NCBI GenBank assembly: GCA_021292105.1 | Contig: CM037871.1 | Coordinates: 51,050,200 to 51,114,199 of the forward strand | Source: Anadara kagoshimensis | Taxonomy: Eukaryota > Mollusca > Bivalvia > Arcoida > Arcidae | Direction: 5' to 3' | DNA length: 64,000 bases | Part shown: positions 15,001 through 27,400 of the stretch, piece by piece | Layout of the letters: every line of letters begins with the position of its first letter | Position numbering within the stretch: position 1 is the stretch's first letter | The notes under the pieces: generated by a model | Seen by the model: only the letters and a program-made list of their open reading frames with translations | Database searches by the model: none | Told to the model about the DNA's origin: nothing | Position numbers and translations under genes: made by a program

Positions 15001-18000
15001 TACGCTTCCGGTTCCACATCTGACATTGCCGACAGTATTACTCATCATTCCACAACTTTTGAACACATTGTTCATGATTTCAATGACGTAATTTCCAAAC
15101 GATAGCCAATTTTGGTTTTAGCTGTTATATGTATTATAACTGTAAAACCAAGAAATGTGTTATTTCAAAAAATACGCTACCGGTTCCACATCTGACATTG
15201 CCGACAGTTAGTACCCATCATTCCACAACTTTTGAACACATTGTTCATGATTTCAATGACGTAATTTCCAAACGATAGCCAATTTTGGTTTTAGCTGTTA
15301 TATGTATTATAACTGTAAAACCAAGAAATGTGTTATTTCAAAAAATACACTACCGGTTCCACATCTGACATTGCTGACAGTTAGTACCCATCATTCCACA
15401 ACTTTTGAACACATTGTTCATGATTTCAATGACATAATTTCAAAACGATAGCCAATTTTGGTTTTAGCTGTTATATGTATTATAGCTGTAAAACCAAGAA
15501 ATGTGTTATTTCAAAAAATACGCTACCGGTTCCACATCTGACATTGCCGACAGTTAGTACCCATCATTCCACAACTTTTGAACACATTGTTCATTTCAAT
15601 GACGTAATTTCCAAACGATAGCCAATTTTGGTTTTAGCTGTTATATGTATTATAACTGTAAAACCAAGAAATGTGTTATTTCAAAAAATACGCTACCGGT
15701 TCCACATCTGACATTGCCGACAGTTAGTACCCATCATTCCACAACTTTTGAACACATTGTTCATGATTTCAATGACGTAATTTCCAAACGATAGCCAATT
15801 TTGGTTTTAGCTGTTATATGTATTATAGCTGTAAAACCAAGAAATGTGTTATTTCAAAAAATACGCTACCGGTTCCACATCTGACATTGCCGACAGTTAG
15901 TACCCATCATTCCACAACTTTTGAACACATTGTTCATGATTTCAATGACGTAATTTCCAAACGATAGCCAATTTTGGTTTTAGCTGTTATATGTATTATA
16001 GCTGTAAAACCAAGAAATGTGTTATTTCAAAAAAATACGCTACCGGTTCCACATCTGACATTGCCGACAGTTAGTACCCATCATTCCACAACTTTTGAAC
16101 ACATTGTTCATGATTTCAATGACGTAATTTCCAAACGATAGCCAATTTTGGTTTTAGCTGTTATATGTATTATAGCTGTAAAACCAAGAAATGTGTTATT
16201 TCAAAAAATATGCTACCGGTTCCACATCTGACATTGCCGACAGTTAGTACCCATCATTCCACAACTTTTCAACACATTGTTCATGATTTCAATGACGTAA
16301 TTTCCAAACGATGGCCAATTTTGGTTTTAGCTGTTATATGTATTATAGCTGTAAAACCAAGAAATGTGTTATTTCAAAAAATACGCTACCGGTTCCACAT
16401 CTGACATTGCCGACAGTTAGTACCCATCATTCCACAACTTTTGAACACATTGTTCATGATTTCAATGACGTAATTTCCAAACGATGGCCAATTTTGGTTT
16501 AGCTGTTATATGTATTATAGCTGTAAAACCAAGAAATGTGTTATTTCAAAAAATACGCTTCCGGTTCCACATCTGACATTGCCGACAGTTATACTCATCA
16601 TTCCACAACTTTTGAACACATTGTTCATGATTTCAATGACGTAATTTCAAACGATAGCCAATTTTGGTTTTAGCTGTTATATGTATTATAACTGTAAAAC
16701 CAAGAAATGTGTTATTTCAAAAAATACGCTACCGGTTCCACATCTGACATTGCCGACAGTTAGTACCCATCATTCCACAACTTTTGAACACATTGTTCAT
16801 GATTTCAATGACGTAATTTCCAAACGATAGCCAATTTTGGTTTTAGCTGTTATATGTATTATAACTGTAAAACTAAGAAATGTGTTATTTCAAAAAATAC
16901 GCTACCGGTTCCACATCTGACATTGCCGACAGTTAGTACCCATCATTCCACAACTTTTGAACACATTGTTCATGATTTCAATGACGTAATTTCCAAACGA
17001 TAGCCAATTTTGGTTTTAGCTGTTATATGTATTATAGCTGTAAAACCAAGAAATGTGTTATTTCAAAAAATACGCTACCGGTTCCACATCTGACATTGCC
17101 GACAGTTAGTACCCATCATTCCACAACTTTTGAACACATTGTTCATGATTTCAATGACGTAATTTCCAAACGATAGCCAATTTTGGTTTTAGCTGTTATA
17201 TGTATTATAGCTGTAAAACCAAGAAATGTGTTATTTCAAAAAATACGCTACCGGTTCCACATCTGACATTGTCGACAGTTAGTACCCATCATTCCACAAC
17301 TTTTGAACACATTGTTCATGATTTCAATGACGTAATTTCCAAACGATAGCCAATTTTGGTTTTAGCTGTTATATGTATTATAGCTGTAAAACCAAGAAAT
17401 GTGTTATTTCAAAAAATATGCTACCGGTTCCACATCTGACATTGCCGACAGTTAGTACTCATCATTCCACAACTTTTGAACACATTGTTCATGATTTCAA
17501 TGACGTAATTTCCAAACGATGGCCAATTTTGGTTTTAGCTGTTATATGTATTATAGCTGTAAAACCAAGAAATGTGTTATTTCAAAAAATACGCTACCGG
17601 TTCCACATCTGACATTGCCGACAGTTAGTACCCATCATTCCACAACTTTTGAACACATTGTTCATGATTTCAATGACGTAATTTCCAAACGATAGCCAAT
17701 TTTGGTTTTAGCTGTTATATGTATTATAGCTGTAAAACCAAGAAATGTGTTATTTCAAAAAATACGCTTCCGGTTCCACATCTGACATTGCCGACAGTTA
17801 TTACTCATCATTCCACAACTTTTGAACACATTGTTCATGATTTCAATGACGTAATTTCCAAACGATAGCCAATTTTGGTTTTAGCTGTTATATGTATTAT
17901 AACTGTAAAACCAAGAAATGTGTTATTTCAAAAAATACGCTACCGGTTCCACATCTGACATTGCCGACAGTTAGTACCCATCATTCCACAACTTTTGAAC

Positions 18001-21000
18001 ACATTGTTCATGATTTCAATGACGTAATTTCCAAACGATAGCCAATTTTGGTTTTAGCTGTTATATGTATTATAACTGTAAAACTAAGAAATGTGTTATT
18101 TCAAAAAATACGCTACCGGTTCCACATCTGACATTACTGACAGTTAGTACCCATCATTCCACAACTTTTGAACACATTGTTCATGATTTCAATGACATAA
18201 TTTCAAAACGATAGCCAATTTTGGTTTTAGCTGTTATATGTATTATAGCTGTAAAACCAAGAAATGTGTTATTTCAAAAAATACGCTACCGGTTCCACAT
18301 CTGACATTGCCGACAGTTAGTACCCATCATTCCACAACTTTTGAACACATTGTTCATGATTTCAATGACGTAATTTCCAAACGATAGCCAATTTTGGTTT
18401 TAGCTGTTATATGTATTATAGCTGTAAAACCAAGAAATGTGTTATTTCAAAAAATACGCTACCGGTTCCACATCTGACATTGCCGACAGTTAGTACCCAT
18501 CATTCCACAACTTTTGAACACATTGTTCATGATTTCAATGACGTAATTTCCAAACGATAGCCAATTTTGGTTTTAGCTGTTATATGTATTATAGCTGTAA
18601 AACCAAGAAATGTGTTATTTCAAAAAATACGCTACCGGTTCCACATCTGACATTGCCGACAGTTAGTACCCATCATTCCACAACTTTGAACACATTGTTC
18701 ATGATTTCAATGACGTAATTTCCTAACGATAGCCAATTTTGGTTTTAGCTGTTATATGTATTATAGCTGTAAAACCAAGAAATGTGTTATTTCAAAAAAA
18801 TGCTACCGGTTCCACATCTGACATTGCCGACAGTTAGTACCCATCATTCCACAACTTTTGAACACATTGTTCATTACATACATTGATCAAAGTAATTTCC
18901 AAACGATAGCCAATTTTGGTTTTAGCTGTTATATGTATTATAGCTGTAAAACCAAGAAATGTGTTATTTCAAAAAATACGCTACCGGTTCCACATCTGAC
19001 ATTGCCGACAGTTAGTACCCATCATTCCACAACTTTTGAACACATTGTTCATGATTTCAATGACGTAATTTCCAAACGATAGCCAATTTTGGTTTTAGCT
19101 GTTATATGTATTATAGCTGTAAAACCAAGAAATGTGTTATTTCAAAAAATACGCTTCCGGTTCCACATCTGACATTGCCGACAGTTATTACTCATCATTC
19201 CACAACTTTTGAACACATTGTTCATGATTTCAATGACGTAATTTCCAAACGATAGCCAATTTTGGTTTTAGCTGTTATATGTATTATAACTGTAAAACCA
19301 AGAAATGTGTTATTTCAAAAAATACGCTACCGGTTCCACATCTGACATTGCCGACAGTTAGTACCCATCATTCCACAACTTTTGAACACATTGTTCATGA
19401 TTTCAATGACGTAATTTCCAAACGATAGCCAATTTTGGTTTTAGCTGTTATATGTATTATAACTGTAAAACTAAGAAATGTGTTATTTCAAAAAATACGC
19501 TACCGGTTCCACATCTGACATTACTGACAGTTAGTACCCATCATTCCACAACTTTTGAACACATTGTTCATGATTTCAATGACATAATTTCAAAACGATA
19601 GCCAATTTTGGTTTTAGCTGTTATATGTATTATAGCTGTAAAACCAAGAAATGTGTTATTTCAAAAAATATGCTACCGGTTCCACATCTGACATTGCCGA
19701 CAGTTAGTACCCATCATTCCACAACTTTTGAACACATTGTTCATGATTTCAATGACGTAATTTCCAAACGATAGCCAATTTTGGTTTTAGCTGTTATATG
19801 TATTATAGCTGTAAAACCAAGAAATGTGTTATTTAAAAAAATACGCTACCGGTTCCACATCTGACATTGCCGACAGTTAGTACCCATCATTCCACAACTT
19901 TTGAACACATTGTTCATGATTTCAATGACGTAATTTCCAAACGATAGCCAATTTTGGTTTTAGCTGTTATATGTATTATAGCTGTAAAACCAAGAAATGT
20001 GTTATTTCAAAAAATACGCTACCGGTTCCACATCTGACATTGCCGACAGTTAGTACCCATCATTCCACAACTTTTGAACACATTGTTCATGATTTCAGTG
20101 ACGTAATTTCCAAACGATAGCCAATTTTGGTTTTAGCTGTTATATGTATTATAGCTGTAAAACCAAGAAATGTGTTATTTCAAAAAATACGCTTCCGGTT
20201 CCACATCTGACATTGCCGACAGTTATTACTCATCATTCCACAACTTTTGAACACATTGTTCATGATTTCAATGACGTAATTTCCAAACGATAGCCAATTT
20301 TGGTTTTAGCTGTTATATGTATTATAACTGTAAAACCAAGAAATGTGTTATTTCAAAAAATACGCTACCGGTTCCACATCTGACATTGCCGACAGTTAGT
20401 ACCCATCATTCCACAACTTTTGAACACATTGTTCATGATTTCAATGACGTAATTTCCAAACGATAGCCAATTTTGGTTTTAGCTGTTATATGTATTATAA
20501 CTGTAAAACTAAGAAATGTGTTATTTCAAAAAATACGCTACCGGTTCCACATTTGACATTACTGACAGTTAGTACCCATCATTCCACACTTTTGAACACA
20601 TTGTTCATGATTTCAATGACATAATTTCAAAACGATAGCCAATTTTGGTTTTAGCTGTTATATGTATTATAGCTGTAAAACCAAGAAATGTGTTATTTCA
20701 AAAAATACGCTACCGGTTCCACATCTGACATTGCCGACAGTTAGTACCCATCATTCCACAACTTTTGAACACATTGTTCATGATTTCAATGACGTAATTT
20801 CCAAACGATAGCCAATTTTGGTTTTAGCTGTTATATGTATTATAGCTGTAAAACCAAGAAATGTGTTATTCAAAAAATACGCTACCGGTTCCACATCTGA
20901 CATTGCCGACAGTTAGTACCCATCATTCCACAACTTTTGAACACATTGTTCATGATTTCAATGACGTAATTTCCAAACGATAGCCAATTTTGGTTTTAGC

Positions 21001-23293
21001 TGTTATATGTATTATAGCTGTAAAACCAAGAAATGTGTTATTTCAAAAAATACGCTACCGGTTCCACATCTGACATTGCCGACAGTTAGTACCCATCATT
21101 CCACAACTTTTGAACACATTGTTCATGATTTCAATGACGTAATTTCCAAACGATAGCCAATTTTGGTTTTAGCTGTTATATGTATTATAGCTGTAAAACC
21201 AAGAAATGTGTTATTTCAAAAAATATGCTACCGGTTCCACATCTGACATTGCCGACAGTTAGTACCCATCATTCCACAACTTTTGAACACATTGTTCATG
21301 ATTTCAATGACGTAATTTCCAAACGATGGCCAATTTTGGTTTTAGCTGTTATATGTATTATAGCTGTAAAACCAAGAAATGTGTTATTTCAAAAAAATAC
21401 GCTACCGGTTCCACATCTGACATTGCCGACAGTTAGTACCCATCATTCCACAACTTTTGAACACATTGTTCATGATTTCAATGACGTAATTTCCAAACGA
21501 TAGCCAATTTTGGTTTTAGCTGTTATATGTATTATAACTGTAAAACTAAGAAATGTGTTATTTCAAAAAATACGCTACCGGTTCCACATCTGACATTACT
21601 GACAGTTAGTACCCATCATTCCACAACTTTTGAACACATTGTTCATGATTTCAATGACGTAATTTCCAAACGATAGCCAATTTTGGTTTTAGCTGTTATA
21701 TGTATTATAGCTGTAAAACCAAGAAATGTGTTATTTAAAAAAATACGCTACCGGTTCCACATCTGACATTGCCGACAGTTAGTACCCATCATTCCACAAC
21801 TTTTGAACACATTGTTCATGATTTCAATGACGTAATTTCCAAACGATAGCCAATTTTGGTTTTAGCTGTTATATTATTATAGCTGTAAAACCAAGAAATG
21901 TGTTATTTCAAAAAATACGCTACCGGTTCCACATCTGACATTGCCGACAGTTAGTACCCATCATTCCACAACTTTTGAACACATTGTTCATGATTTCAAT
22001 GACGTAATTTCCAAACGATAGCCAATTTTGGTTTTAGCTGTTATATGTATTATAGCTGTAAAACCAAGAAATGTGTTATTTCAAAAAATATGCTACCGGT
22101 TCCACATCTGACATTGCCGACAGTTAGTACCCATCATTCCACAACTTTTGAACACATTGTTCATGATTTCAATGACGTAATTTCCAAACGATAGCCAATT
22201 TTGGTTTTAGCTGTTATATGTATTATAGCTGTAAAACCAAGAAATGTGTTATTTCAAAAAATACGCTACCGGTTCCACATCTGACATTGCCGACAGTTAG
22301 TACCCATCATTCCACAACTTTTGAACACATTGTTCATGATTTCAATGACGTAATTTCCAAACGATAGCCAATTTTGGTTTTAGCTGTTATATGTATTATA
22401 GCTGTAAAACCAAGAAATGTGTTATTTCAAAAAATACGCTTCCGGTTCCACATCTGACATTGCCGACAGTTATTACTGATCATTCCACAACTTTTGAACA
22501 CATTGTTCATGATTTCAATGACGTAATTTCCAAACGATAGCCAATTTTGGTTTTAGCTGTTATATGTATTATAACTGTAAAACCAAGAAATGTGTTATTT
22601 CAAAAAATACGCTACCGGTTCCACATCTGACATTGCCGACAGTTAGTACCCATCATTCCACAACTTTTGAACACATTGTTCATGATTTCAATGACGTAAT
22701 TTCAAAACGATAGCCAATTTTGGTTTTAGCTGTTATATGTATTATAAGTGTAAAACTAAGAAATGTGTTATTTCAAAAAATACGCTACCGGTTCCACATC
22801 TGACATTACTGACAGTTAGTACCCATCATTCCACAACTTTTGAACACATTGTTCATGATTTCAATGACATAATTTCAAAACGATAGCCAATTTTGGTTTT
22901 AGCTGTTATATGTATTATAGCTGTAAAACCAAGAAATGTGTTATTTCAAAAATACGCTACCGGTTCCACATCTGACATTGCCGACAGTTAGTACCCATCA
23001 TTCCACAACTTTTGAACACATTGTTCATGATTTCAATGACGTAATTTCCAAACGATAGCCAATTTTGGTTTTAGCTGTTATATGTATTATAGCTGTAAAA
23101 CCAAGAAATGTGTTATTTCAAAAAATACGCTACCGGTTCCACATCTGACATTGCCGACAGTTAGTACCCATCATTCCACAACTTTTGAACACATTGTTCA
23201 TGATTTCAATGACGTAATTTCCAAACGATAGCCAATTTTGGTTTTAGCTGTTATATGTATTATAGCTGTAAAACCAAGAAATGTGTTATTTCA
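1..23293. repeat. 173-bp tandem satellite array with higher-order structure
   Basis: Head-to-tail copies of one AT-rich monomer fill the whole stretch, about 135 in all. In the clean part (after about 15 kb) successive copies of GCCAATTTTGG start exactly 173 bp apart, for example at 16141, 16314 and 16487. Monomers carry diagnostic variants (CGCTTCCGG with TTATTACTC; AACTGTAAAACTAAG with ATTACTGACAG and GACATAATTTC; TATGCTACCGG with GATGGCC) that recur in a fixed order every 6-9 monomers. The array starts before the window and stops abruptly inside a monomer at 23293. Open frames inside it are chance readings, since 173 is not a multiple of three. A monomer of nucleosome size in a long array suggests heterochromatin, possibly centromeric, but that is inference. 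Confidence 0.98.
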
Positions 23294-24350
23294 GGGCTCC
23301 AAGTAGCGAGTAAATTACTCGCATATGCGACTAAAAATGAGATATGGCTAGTAAATTTCTGATGCACTTGCCAAACGGCGATCAATAAATACAGAGGCTG
23401 CGACCGAAAATTTATTTTTTGTACTGAAAAGATTGTTTTATAACCAGGAGATGATCATGTAAACATCGTTTTTAGCCAAAAGATGATCATGTAAACAATG
23501 TAATTTGGTACACCTCGGCTGCTAGTGTTGTATAGTTTGTTTATAGCCCCTGCTCATATACACAGGAACCCCGTCTGTGTTATGCAGGTCACACAAACGC
23601 TTGTAACTTATGATAATCCTTGCTAATATACAAACGTACAACGGATTGCACATTGCTATAGAAAACAACATGGCCAAACGAGATTGCCCTACTATATATA
23701 ATTTGAGTTTGTCTCGCTTGTCCATCAGGATGATTTACCATAAATTATAAAATACGCACAAAGTGACATTCTAATTCTTACCAAGCTTTTAGTTTTGCGT
23801 TCCAAGATGCATGGATTTTTAATTTAATGCATTTTTGTCCAAAAGGTTTGCGTAATTACGCAATTACGCGCTCTATCTGGAGCACTGCATGATCAGGTGG
23901 CTGAAAATACAGATACAAATTATAATGCATTTTCACTCTATTTATAAAGATGTAAACAAGAATATTGGTAAACCAATGGATGCTCCCCAAATAAAGCCAA
24001 TTGCAAAATGGCTTTTTTCAACATGTATTATTTTCAAATGAATCTGTATGAAAAACGACAATAACTCCTAAATTATGTAAAATAGAATTACTGTTCTTGT
24101 AAAATGGAATTCTCCTTATTGAGGTCTATCTAGCAATGAAGTTTCATATTGATACCTCTTAAAGTTTGTGCGTTATGCTCTGAACAAGTTCTTTAACTAG
24201 GTATCCAAATGTTTGTATACATTACATAGCTTAAACTAATCTATACATTATCTGTAATAATGATGATTTTCAGTATTGATTTAACCATATTAAGCATTGC
24301 AACAAAAATCTGTGCTTCATGAAGAATTGTGCCTCAAAAATTATCTGGAG
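23294..24350. other. satellite-to-gene flank, no gene seen
   Basis: Non-satellite AT-rich sequence between the array edge and the first GLRX3-like exon. A short palindrome (GCGAGTA / TACTCGC, 23306-23322) sits 13 bp from the array edge. No exon that would encode the start of GLRX3 is recognisable, so it lies upstream of the satellite or is absent. Confidence 0.6.
24059..24182 (-). repeat. dispersed repeat copy (empty-site paralog of the 41.7-kb repeat)
   Basis: The reverse complement matches 41825-42020 and beyond, sharing the stretches ATCAATATGAAACTTCATTG and AAGGAGAATT. It is a decayed interspersed repeat. It is useful because it preserves the uninterrupted target into which the MITE at 42017-42217 jumped. 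Confidence 0.6.
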
Positions 24351-24466
24351 CACTGCTGATGGTTGTACATTTCTCAGCGGTATGGGCACCACAATGTCAA
24401 CAGATGAATGATGTTCTCACAGAACTAGCCAAAGATTCACAGTATGTCAATGTTAGGTTTGTCAAG
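24351..24466 (+). CDS. GLRX3: GLRX3-like exon: thioredoxin-like domain, first half
   Basis: Encodes [19 protein letters not shown] and onward to VRFVK. This matches the thioredoxin-like domain of GLRX3, in which the usual CxxC active site is reduced to APQC, as here. An AG at 24349-24350 and the donor GTGTGT at 24467 bound it; the start is the weaker border, because the frame is open back to 24323. The exon ends in phase 0. The part of the domain that should follow (the region with the conserved cis-proline) is not found before the next exon. Confidence 0.85.
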
Positions 24467-27400
24467 GTGTGTATTTGATGTAAGATATTAATAAATAGTG
24501 ACCATCATAATAATTTCACATCGATTCACATTCTTCATTTTTCTGTGTCTTATTTTTCAAACTTTTATGTTGACAGGCAAATTACTACAAAATTACTTAG
24601 AAAATTAGCATGATTTTACAGTTAACGATATTTTCGCACAGATTTATATAGTAAATATTAGTAGGTGAAAAATTGCATAAGTCGGCAATAGTTTGGATTT
24701 AATCAAAGAGAAAAAACTCAGTATTGTTTTAACTATGTGTATATGTTAACAATATGCATAAACAGACTTTAAGAAAAAAGTTTAGCAAATTGGTCACACA
24801 AGTACATGTACTCCTGTGAGTTGAGCCCGTCACAATACTCCAGTAAATGTAAATGTAGTCTGTTATTTATTATTCCCTCGCAAATAAAGTTCCAATAGAG
24901 GATAAATGATTTACCCCAATCATATATTACACTTTCTTTCTCTGTGCTTTAACAATTTTATGATGAATTTATTGTTCATATTGGTTTGTTTAAGTATCAA
25001 AAATAGATGCAAACATAGAGATTGATTAAAATTATGTACATGTTGGGGGTTTATTGTGTTTAGAGTTTGTAGAGAGCAACTTGAGATAGAAGATTGTATA
25101 ATGTAGGCCGAAAAATGAATATTTTGAGTTTTTGCCATCTGATAATTATTTACGGAGTTATGGTTCTTGGACTATCATTATTTATGAACATTTATTGCAA
25201 AATGGCATTCTATTATGAACTTGTCTTGTTGTGGTCCAAAGAATTTTCAGCTGGTATAGTACTCTGTATTGCCATGCAAAAACCCTACTACATATTTTCA
25301 TGTAATATTCTCAGAATGCTTGTTACAACCTGCTTCCTCTAGGTTTTTGATATTTTACCAAAAATTCTATTAAATTGTAATTTTTGTCATTTTGTATGTT
25401 CTAGTTCTCTTATGCAAGTATAAATTCCCACCAACTAACTGTTAATGATTGCTTTATTAGGCAAGTAATTTTTTTCTTCTGATTTTAGGATCTCAATGTT
25501 AGATTGAAGAAGTTAATAAATTCTGCTCCAGTTATGTTATTTATGAAAGGAAAGCCAGAGGAACCAAGATGTGGTCTGTATATAATCATGTTAACATACT
25601 GGTACTATATGTTCACAGTACAAATACTTGAATTTTCACAATTTTCTTTTTACTTTTTTGTTGGGTCCTTCAGAAGATCTTAAAATAAACTAATGCCCCT
25701 TGTCACAGTAGGTGTGACATGCTAAAGAACCTTCCACCTTGCCCTAAGCATTCTACAAATGTAAAAAAATTCTGCTACATTACCTATAGCTGGTTGGGTC
25801 TCTATATAATATTAGTGAACTATTCTTGACGTAAATGTAAAACCCCATTTCAGTCAACCAATCAATCAAAAACATTTGGTAATTCCCTGTATGTCTTGTG
25901 TTTTGAAACCAATGTACACTAATTAGGATACTAGTAATTGGTAGATGGGATTGTTCAAACAACGTCTTGATAACAATTCAGCTTATAAATGTGTATTTAA
26001 TATTAAAATTCTGAATATTGAAATTCTTCAAATGATTAATCATGTAATGTATGCAATCAAAATATTTTTACTCTAGTTTTTTAACCTAAGTATATCAGGG
26101 TTAATTAACATATAGTAAGTAAAACTTTTTAAAATCCATAAAAATGAACTTGTAAAAGTGTAGAGTCAAAATTAAATTACAAATATACATGTATATTCAA
26201 TAAATGATCAATACAATGAACCATGTATGAAATTTATTTCAGGTTTTAGTAGACAGATTGTACAGTTGTTAAATGAAAATAACATCAGATTTTCTACTTT
26301 TGATATTTTACAAGATAATTAGACGAAAAATAGGTTACGCGTTTTTTGCGTAAAATTACGTAATTTTTAAAATGAGACATTTATTGTTATAACTTCATAA
26401 TGGCTGAAGATAATTGTATGGAGTTTTCACTGTTGATCTTGTCTTGCAATTTTCTTCCAATTGATGTCAAGGTCGAAGGTCAAGGTCATGTGCCAGTGTT
26501 TGACCTTTGATAAAAAATGCTATTTTTTTAACATTTCTTGTGATAATGGCGTAGGATTTTCAGTTATTTGTAGGTATTGACATGACGATCATTTTGATAC
26601 ATAGATCAGGGTCATGGGTTCAAAGGTCAAGGTCACAGATGTCCAAGAATACCAAAATAGTTAATTATCTGCAAAACTATGAATTTTTAGCTCACCTGAC
26701 CGAAGGTCATGTGAGCTTATGGCATAGCGCAGCGTGTGTATGTGCGTGCGTGTGTGCGTGCGTGTGTGCGTCGTTAACACCTATTTTCGACTTCTCCTCT
26801 GAAACTACTGGACAGTTTTTAGCTCACCTGACCGAAGGTCATGTGAGCTTATGGCATAGCGCAGTGTGTGTATGTGCGTGTGTGCGTCGTTAACACCTAT
26901 TTTCGACTTCTCCTCTGAAACTACTGGACAGTTTCTAATGAAACTTTCTCAGAAGTATATATGGGCCGGTGCAATTCAGATTTGTTCGTGGCGTTGCCAT
27001 GGCTACCATAACTAGGTCAAGGTGACCTAGGGGTGCAAAAATCTTAAAAAATCTTCTTCTCCGAAAGTACTGATTGGAGAAAAAATCTGATGTGATATTT
27101 GGCTTCTCTAGGGTCTTAAGCCTATAGTTTGTTCATTTTGTAAAATTCGGATAAAAAATAGGTTACGCGTTTTCGCGTTTAATTTTGAAAAAATCGTAAA
27201 ATAGCTTCAAATTGTTATAACTTGACTATTTGACCAGATAATGACATGGGGTTTTCAGTTTTGACATCTTCTTGTTAGTATCTTCAAAATGAGGTCAAGG
27301 TCAATTGTGAAGGTCGTGACCTAATTTTTTTTACCTCTGATTATAATTATTATCTCGAAAACTATAAACTTTTTGTATAGGCATGTATATTAGAATGTTG

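Noticed and set aside
1..23293. Open frames of 60-107 codons in the satellite on both strands
   Set aside because: They are the same 173-bp unit read again; its length is not a multiple of three, and frames depend on indels. No coding signal.
1..23293. A CENP-B-box-like motif in the satellite monomer
   Set aside because: I looked for TTCGnnnnAnnCGGG on both strands. The nearest stretch, ATACGCTACCGG, does not have the spacing or the key bases.
1..23293. CRISPR array
   Set aside because: Units are contiguous, with no alternating unique spacers, and the genome is eukaryotic.
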